Below the pieces are notes generated by a model, which saw nothing but the letters and a program-made list of their open reading frames with translations, ran no database searches and had not been told where the DNA came from. The translations under genes and the position numbers were made by a program. A DNA stretch of 8,271 bases. Source: Bacteroidota bacterium. Its GTDB lineage: Bacteria; Bacteroidota; Bacteroidia; Chitinophagales; Chitinophagaceae. The stretch covers positions 1 through 8,271 of the forward strand of contig JAEWWO010000213.1 in NCBI GenBank assembly GCA_023396345.1, written 5' to 3'. This document shows positions 5,159 to 8,271 of the stretch, piece after piece. The stretch's first letter is position 1; the number at the start of each line of letters is the position of its first letter.

Positions 5159-6217
5159 TTACCCCACTTTCACAATCCAGCCGTATTTGTCTTCCGCTTC
5201 GCCCGAACGGATAGCTGCTAAACGCTGCGCCAGTTCTGTGGCTACCGGCATATGGTCGGTATCAAATATCATATCATTGCCTTTATAAGTCAATTGGCGG
5301 ATAGGAGATACCACGGCTGCGGTGCCTGTGCCGAATGCTTCCAGCAAATCACCGTTTTTATAGGCTTCTACAATTTCATCGATATTTATTTTTCTTTCTT
5401 CTACGGTTTTGCCCATATCGTTTTTCAACACAGTAATAGCACTGTCGCGGGTAACGCCTTCTAAAACAGTACCTTCATCGAGTGACGGCGTAATTACTTT
5501 ATCTTTTAATACAAACATTACATTCATGGCACCTACTTCCTGCAGCCATTTGTGTTCGTAAGGATCGGTCCACAATACCTGATCAAATCCCTGTTTTTGT
5601 GCATCGGCAGCCGCTCTTAAACTGCCGCCGTAGTTGCCTGCATTTTTAGCTCTGCCGGTACCACCAGGTGCTGCGCGTGTGTATTCGTCTTCTACCAATA
5701 TTTTTGCAGGTGCTGCAAAATAAGGACCTGAAGGACTAAGTATAATCAGAAATTTATAGGTTGCAGATGGTCTCACACCCAAGTACTGGTCGGTAGCAAA
5801 CATAAACGGACGGATGTACAATGAATAATTATCTATCTTAGGAATCCATTCTTTATCCAATGCAATCAATTGCTTCATACCATCCAGAAATATTTCTTCG
5901 GGAACCGCAGGCATCTGCATTCTTTCGGCAGATTCGTTAAAGCGTTTCCAGTTTCTGTCGGGACGAAAAATAATTACTTCATCATTTTTATTTACATAAG
6001 CTTTTATTCCTTCAAAAATAGATTGTCCGTAATGCAAGGCCATTAATGACGGATCAAAAGGAATAGGCTGATAAGGTACAATCTCTGTTTTTACCCATTC
6101 GCCATTGGCATAATCGGCTACCAGCATATGATCGGTAAAAGTTTTACCAAAAGAAAAATCAAGGTCTTCTCTGAATCGTGTTTTTTCTGTCTTTGTGACA
6201 GGAATATTTTTGTTCAT
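5159..6217 (-). CDS. ilvE: Branched-chain amino acid aminotransferase
   Basis: This 352-residue fold-type IV PLP enzyme transfers the amino group between glutamate and the 2-keto acids of leucine, isoleucine and valine, the last step of their synthesis and first of their breakdown. It is the longer, eukaryote-like BCAT type (about 350 residues) rather than the 309-residue E. coli type. Visible landmarks are LHYGQSIFEGIKAY (61-74), IFRPDRNWKRFNESAERM with Arg85 (83-100), YIRPFMF (134-140), the PLP lysine Lys191 in GRAKNAGNYGGS, QVLWTD and LQEVGAMNVMFV with the PLP-pyridine Glu227, EGVTRDS (253-259) and the phosphate-binding FGTGTAAVVSPI (295-306). The CXXC redox pair of the human enzyme is absent. 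The gene stands alone, divergent from the gene at 6244 with only 26 bp between start codons, and ends in a tandem repeat. No clear promoter was found on its strand. Confidence 0.97.
   Translation of the reverse strand: MNKNIPVTKTEKTRFREDLDFSFGKTFTDHMLVADYANGEWVKTEIVPYQPIPFDPSLMALHYGQSIFEGIKAYVNKNDEVIIFRPDRNWKRFNESAERMQMPAVPEEIFLDGMKQLIALDKEWIPKIDNYSLYIRPFMFATDQYLGVRPSATYKFLIILSPSGPYFAAPAKILVEDEYTRAAPGGTGRAKNAGNYGGSLRAAADAQKQGFDQVLWTDPYEHKWLQEVGAMNVMFVLKDKVITPSLDEGTVLEGVTRDSAITVLKNDMGKTVEERKINIDEIVEAYKNGDLLEAFGTGTAAVVSPIRQLTYKGNDMIFDTDHMPVATELAQRLAAIRSGEAEDKYGWIVKVG
6205..6212 (+). promoter_or_regulatory. Candidate -7 element for the 6244 gene inside ilvE
   Basis: TATTTTTG matches TAnnTTTG exactly and lies 32 bases before the ATG at 6244, giving a leader of about 25 bases. 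It falls within the first codons of the divergent ilvE gene. The matching -33 TTTG is absent at the expected spacing (a T-run occurs there), so the call is moderate. Confidence 0.4.
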
Positions 6218-6243
6218 CGGTTTATTATTTTAATTTCGTGCTG

Positions 6244-6786
6244 ATGAAAAATCAACTCCCCGATATCGTTATTGTCAATCTTTTTAAAGACAAGCTGGTT
6301 TTACTGAACGAAAATCAGCCCGAGTCAAGAAGAGAAATTTCTACCGGCGAAGTTACACAAAATAATGAAAGTGATAATGTGTTGCCTGAAATTTGGTGGC
6401 TGGGAAAGAATAAAAAAAATATAGTTATTCTGCTAAAGGATAAGGATAATAAATTTATAAGTGAAGCAAATCTCTCTTTTTTGCTCAATATACTTAATGC
6501 CTGCAAGCTTACACCCGATGATATTGCTGTTGTGAATATTGCCAATACAAAAGTAAAGCTTGAACAAATCAGCGATACATTACAACCGGAAGCTTTGCTG
6601 CTGTTTGATACCAAACCTGCGGAGTTAGACATTGATGTAAAACCATTATTGTATACAGTAATGTATCCTAAAGGTTTTAAGCTTTTATATTCAGCTTCGC
6701 TGGACAACCTGAACGGTAATAACCCCGAGCAAAAAATAGAAAAAGGTAAATTGTGGAATGCGTTAAAATTAATGTTTGATATATAG
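6244..6786 (+). CDS. Uncharacterised protein; possible DNA polymerase III psi (HolD)-like fold
   Basis: This 180-residue protein is not firmly recognised. I chose the ATG at 6244 over an in-frame GTG at 6238 because ATG-Lys is the usual start style here. The N-terminal 45 residues are variable and polar. Then come PEIWWLGKNKKN (48-59), a hydrophobic strand NIVILLK (59-65), a helix ending LNILNACKLTPDDIAVVNI (81-99), a strand EALLLFD (116-122), and a C-terminal section KLLYSASLDNLNGN (146-159), then EKGKLWNALK (166-175). The order strand, helix with L..L.L.PDD, strand, S.sLd.L..N, K..LW resembles the E. coli psi subunit (HolD), which has a uracil-glycosylase-like fold. This is pattern inference from memory, not a search result. 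The gene is divergent from ilvE and 14 bp upstream of rdgB, so the two are probably co-transcribed, and a nucleotide or replication role would fit. No signal peptide or membrane segment is seen. Confidence 0.8.
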   Translation: MKNQLPDIVIVNLFKDKLVLLNENQPESRREISTGEVTQNNESDNVLPEIWWLGKNKKNIVILLKDKDNKFISEANLSFLLNILNACKLTPDDIAVVNIANTKVKLEQISDTLQPEALLLFDTKPAELDIDVKPLLYTVMYPKGFKLLYSASLDNLNGNNPEQKIEKGKLWNALKLMFDI

Positions 6787-6800
6787 CTAAAATTAAAAAA

Positions 6801-7379
6801 ATGCAGCTCATTTTTGCAACCAATAATCAAAATAAGGTAAACGAAATAAAAAAAGTTGTTTCAGGCGATATAGATATTATTCCGCTGAAAGAAGCAGGAA
6901 TTGACAAGGATGTTCCTGAACCGTATGACACATTAGAGGAAAATGCTTCTACTAAATCAAAAACTATTTTTGAAATGACCGGTCAAGATTGCTTTAGTGA
7001 AGATACCGGACTGGAAGTGGTTGCGTTAAACGGTGCACCGGGCGTTAAGAGTGCGCGCTATGCAGGCGAACCCGCAGACAGCGAAAAAAATATAGATAAA
7101 CTATTGCATGAATTAAAAGATAAGGATGACAAGTCTGCACAATTCCGTACAGTTATTTCTCTTTTGCTTGGCGGAAAAGAATATTTCTTTGAAGGTATTT
7201 GCGAAGGGAAAATAATTGAAGAAAGACGTGGAACAGATGGCTTTGGCTATGATCCGGTATTTATTCCCGAAGGAAGTGAAAAGACTTTTGCTGAAATGAC
7301 TATGGAAGAAAAAAATAAATTTTCGCACAGAAAAAAAGCCACTCAGCAATTAATACAATTTCTGAATGGCCTTAAATAG
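6801..7379 (+). CDS. rdgB: XTP/dITP diphosphatase (RdgB/HAM1 family)
   Basis: This 192-residue cytoplasmic enzyme hydrolyses non-canonical purine triphosphates (dITP, ITP, XTP) to the monophosphate and pyrophosphate, keeping deaminated bases out of DNA and RNA. All family motifs are present: ATNNQNK (6-12) for triphosphate binding, PEPYDTLEENA with Glu40 and the 46-48 EEN metal region, SEDTGLEV with Asp68 as the general base, GAPGVKSARYAG (78-89), GTDGFGYDPVFIP (144-156) for base recognition, and FSHRKKA (174-180) at the end. Length is typical. The ATG is 14 bp after the preceding gene's stop with no terminator between, so the pair probably shares a transcript. The 3' end is 13 bp from the convergent transporter gene. 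No unusual residue was noticed. Confidence 0.96.
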   Translation: MQLIFATNNQNKVNEIKKVVSGDIDIIPLKEAGIDKDVPEPYDTLEENASTKSKTIFEMTGQDCFSEDTGLEVVALNGAPGVKSARYAGEPADSEKNIDKLLHELKDKDDKSAQFRTVISLLLGGKEYFFEGICEGKIIEERRGTDGFGYDPVFIPEGSEKTFAEMTMEEKNKFSHRKKATQQLIQFLNGLK

Positions 7380-7392
7380 TTATTCTTAAGTT

Positions 7393-8271
7393 TTACGCCT
7401 GATTAGCAACAATCATCTTTTTATCATATTTGGCATATAAGCGCACAATACGCATCAACACTGCCTGAATATCTCTGTTTTGCAGATACACAGTTGTTTT
7501 TAGACCGCTTAATTTATTGCTGACCTTACTTTGATTGATTGCCTGTACTTCTTTAGCAAGTGTATCATTAATGGAAGTTCTTACTGAATCGCGTAATTGC
7601 TTCACCTCATCAAAAACATATTCTTTGTTTTCCAGAACATTTATAACACTCTTGAAATAGTCATTCATTACTTCGTTTGTCTTTACCAAATCGGTTAAGA
7701 AATTTACATCGGTTAATTCGTGTAAATTTTTTACGTAGTACAATCCTTCGTTACTAAGGTATTTTGCAGATTGTACTATATCCTGAATAAAGTCGCTGCT
7801 GTATAAAAGTATTTCAGATACTTTTGCATCATCGGTTTGCAACTCTTTTATATTTTTTATCGTTCTGCTTCTTACTTTATAGCTGTATTGCACCAGTTCA
7901 GATAAATTTTTGTCTGCCATTTCCAGCAGATTCAAATCCTTCAACTGTAAGCCTTTCATGGTTAGGTCATAGTTTGTAGCTACTTCTTTTACTACTTCGG
8001 CAACCATATGTCTGTTTCTTTCTACCACGCCAATGTCGTTTCTTTCCAGAATCATAAGCTTACTGTTGGTCATTTTATCTTTTCTCTCTTTCTTGGAAAA
8101 TTTTACGTGAGAAATAATAATGTAAATGAGCACTGCTATTGCTAAGATAATTGTACCTATTTCTCCGCCTTTGTATAAAATAAAAGCAAACAATGCCGCA
8201 AAAGTAAAGGCAATAAAAGCTGTAATGAACCATCCGCCAATTACACTTAATACACCTGCAACTCTGTACAC
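7393..8271 (-). CDS. Inorganic phosphate transporter, PiT family, C-terminal part with PhoU-like domain (5' end outside window)
   Basis: The visible 293 codons are open to the window edge. A GTG occupies 8269-8271, but the sequence starts in the middle of a membrane domain, so the true start is almost certainly beyond the window. The visible part opens with YRVAGVLSVIGGWFITAFIA, which resembles the last membrane segments of Bacteroidota PiT-type phosphate permeases. Two helices follow at about residues 5-33 and 37-55, then a basic stretch (KFSKKERKDK) and a soluble, all-helical region (about 70-285) resembling the PhoU-like domain these transporters carry in this phylum. It would import inorganic phosphate across the inner membrane, the tail facing the cytoplasm and perhaps regulating uptake. 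The main alternative is a Na/Pi cotransporter (NptA type), which also has a PhoU tail; the GGWFITA helix favours PiT. The upstream sequence would settle it. Convergent with rdgB, 13 bp apart. Confidence 0.75.
   Translation of the reverse strand: MYRVAGVLSVIGGWFITAFIAFTFAALFAFILYKGGEIGTIILAIAVLIYIIISHVKFSKKERKDKMTNSKLMILERNDIGVVERNRHMVAEVVKEVATNYDLTMKGLQLKDLNLLEMADKNLSELVQYSYKVRSRTIKNIKELQTDDAKVSEILLYSSDFIQDIVQSAKYLSNEGLYYVKNLHELTDVNFLTDLVKTNEVMNDYFKSVINVLENKEYVFDEVKQLRDSVRTSINDTLAKEVQAINQSKVSNKLSGLKTTVYLQNRDIQAVLMRIVRLYAKYDKKMIVANQA

Noticed and set aside
6238..6243. GTG at 6238 as start of the uncharacterised gene
   Set aside because: The ATG at 6244, two codons later, gives a more typical Met-Lys start; the difference is only two residues and cannot be proven from sequence.
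6315..6830. Long open frame (171 codons) on the minus strand opposite the 6244 gene and the start of rdgB
   Set aside because: It is rich in Ser/Phe/Leu as expected for the complement of AT-rich coding DNA, overlaps two better-supported genes and has no recognisable motif.

Overview
The window looks like chromosomal DNA of a Bacteroidota bacterium, plausibly of the Chitinophagaceae/Sphingobacteriia side (the family-level guess is inference). The reasons are: AT-rich spacers with no Shine-Dalgarno sequences before the starts, including those of the ribosomal protein genes; promoter-like pairs of the Bacteroidota type (TTTG, about 19-22 bases, TAnnTTTG) before rpsL and, less perfectly, before other genes; a lipoprotein; and a phosphate transporter of the type with a PhoU-like tail. 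No phage, integrase, transposase, CRISPR or defence gene is visible.

Layout. Positions 1-1204 (+): the 3' half of lactaldehyde dehydrogenase (aldA), a long hairpin, then an L-rhamnose/L-fucose mutarotase-like gene, together pointing to 6-deoxyhexose breakdown. Positions 1270-1341: tRNA-Arg(CCU), followed 31 bp later by a two-helix membrane TPR protein (1373-2029). Positions 2123-3250 (+): an exported, self-cleaving S58 (DmpA-type) peptidase. Positions 3323-3715 (-): a small lipoprotein with a possible MliC-like domain. Positions 3866-4859 (-): a compact rpsL-rpsG transcription unit with a near-consensus promoter and a strong terminator. It ends without fusA, which usually follows rpsG. Positions 4794-5158 hold no gene but contain repeats. 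Positions 5159-6217 (-): branched-chain aminotransferase (ilvE). Positions 6244-7379 (+): an uncharacterised gene and rdgB/HAM1 (XTP/dITP diphosphatase), 14 bp apart and diverging from ilvE. Positions 7393-8271 (-): the C-terminal part of a PiT-family phosphate transporter running off the window.

The genes are mostly housekeeping and metabolic. The least expected observations are three. (1) A roughly 80-bp intergenic element carrying two hairpins occurs twice in inverted orientation, on either side of rpsL-rpsG, and its second hairpin shows paired (compensatory) changes between copies. (2) The unnamed gene before rdgB has C-terminal motifs resembling the DNA polymerase III psi subunit (HolD); if this holds, it would be a diverged psi-like protein outside the group where psi is well known. 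(3) A five-copy, 14-bp-period array abuts the ilvE stop codon. None of these could be tested by search or structure prediction here.
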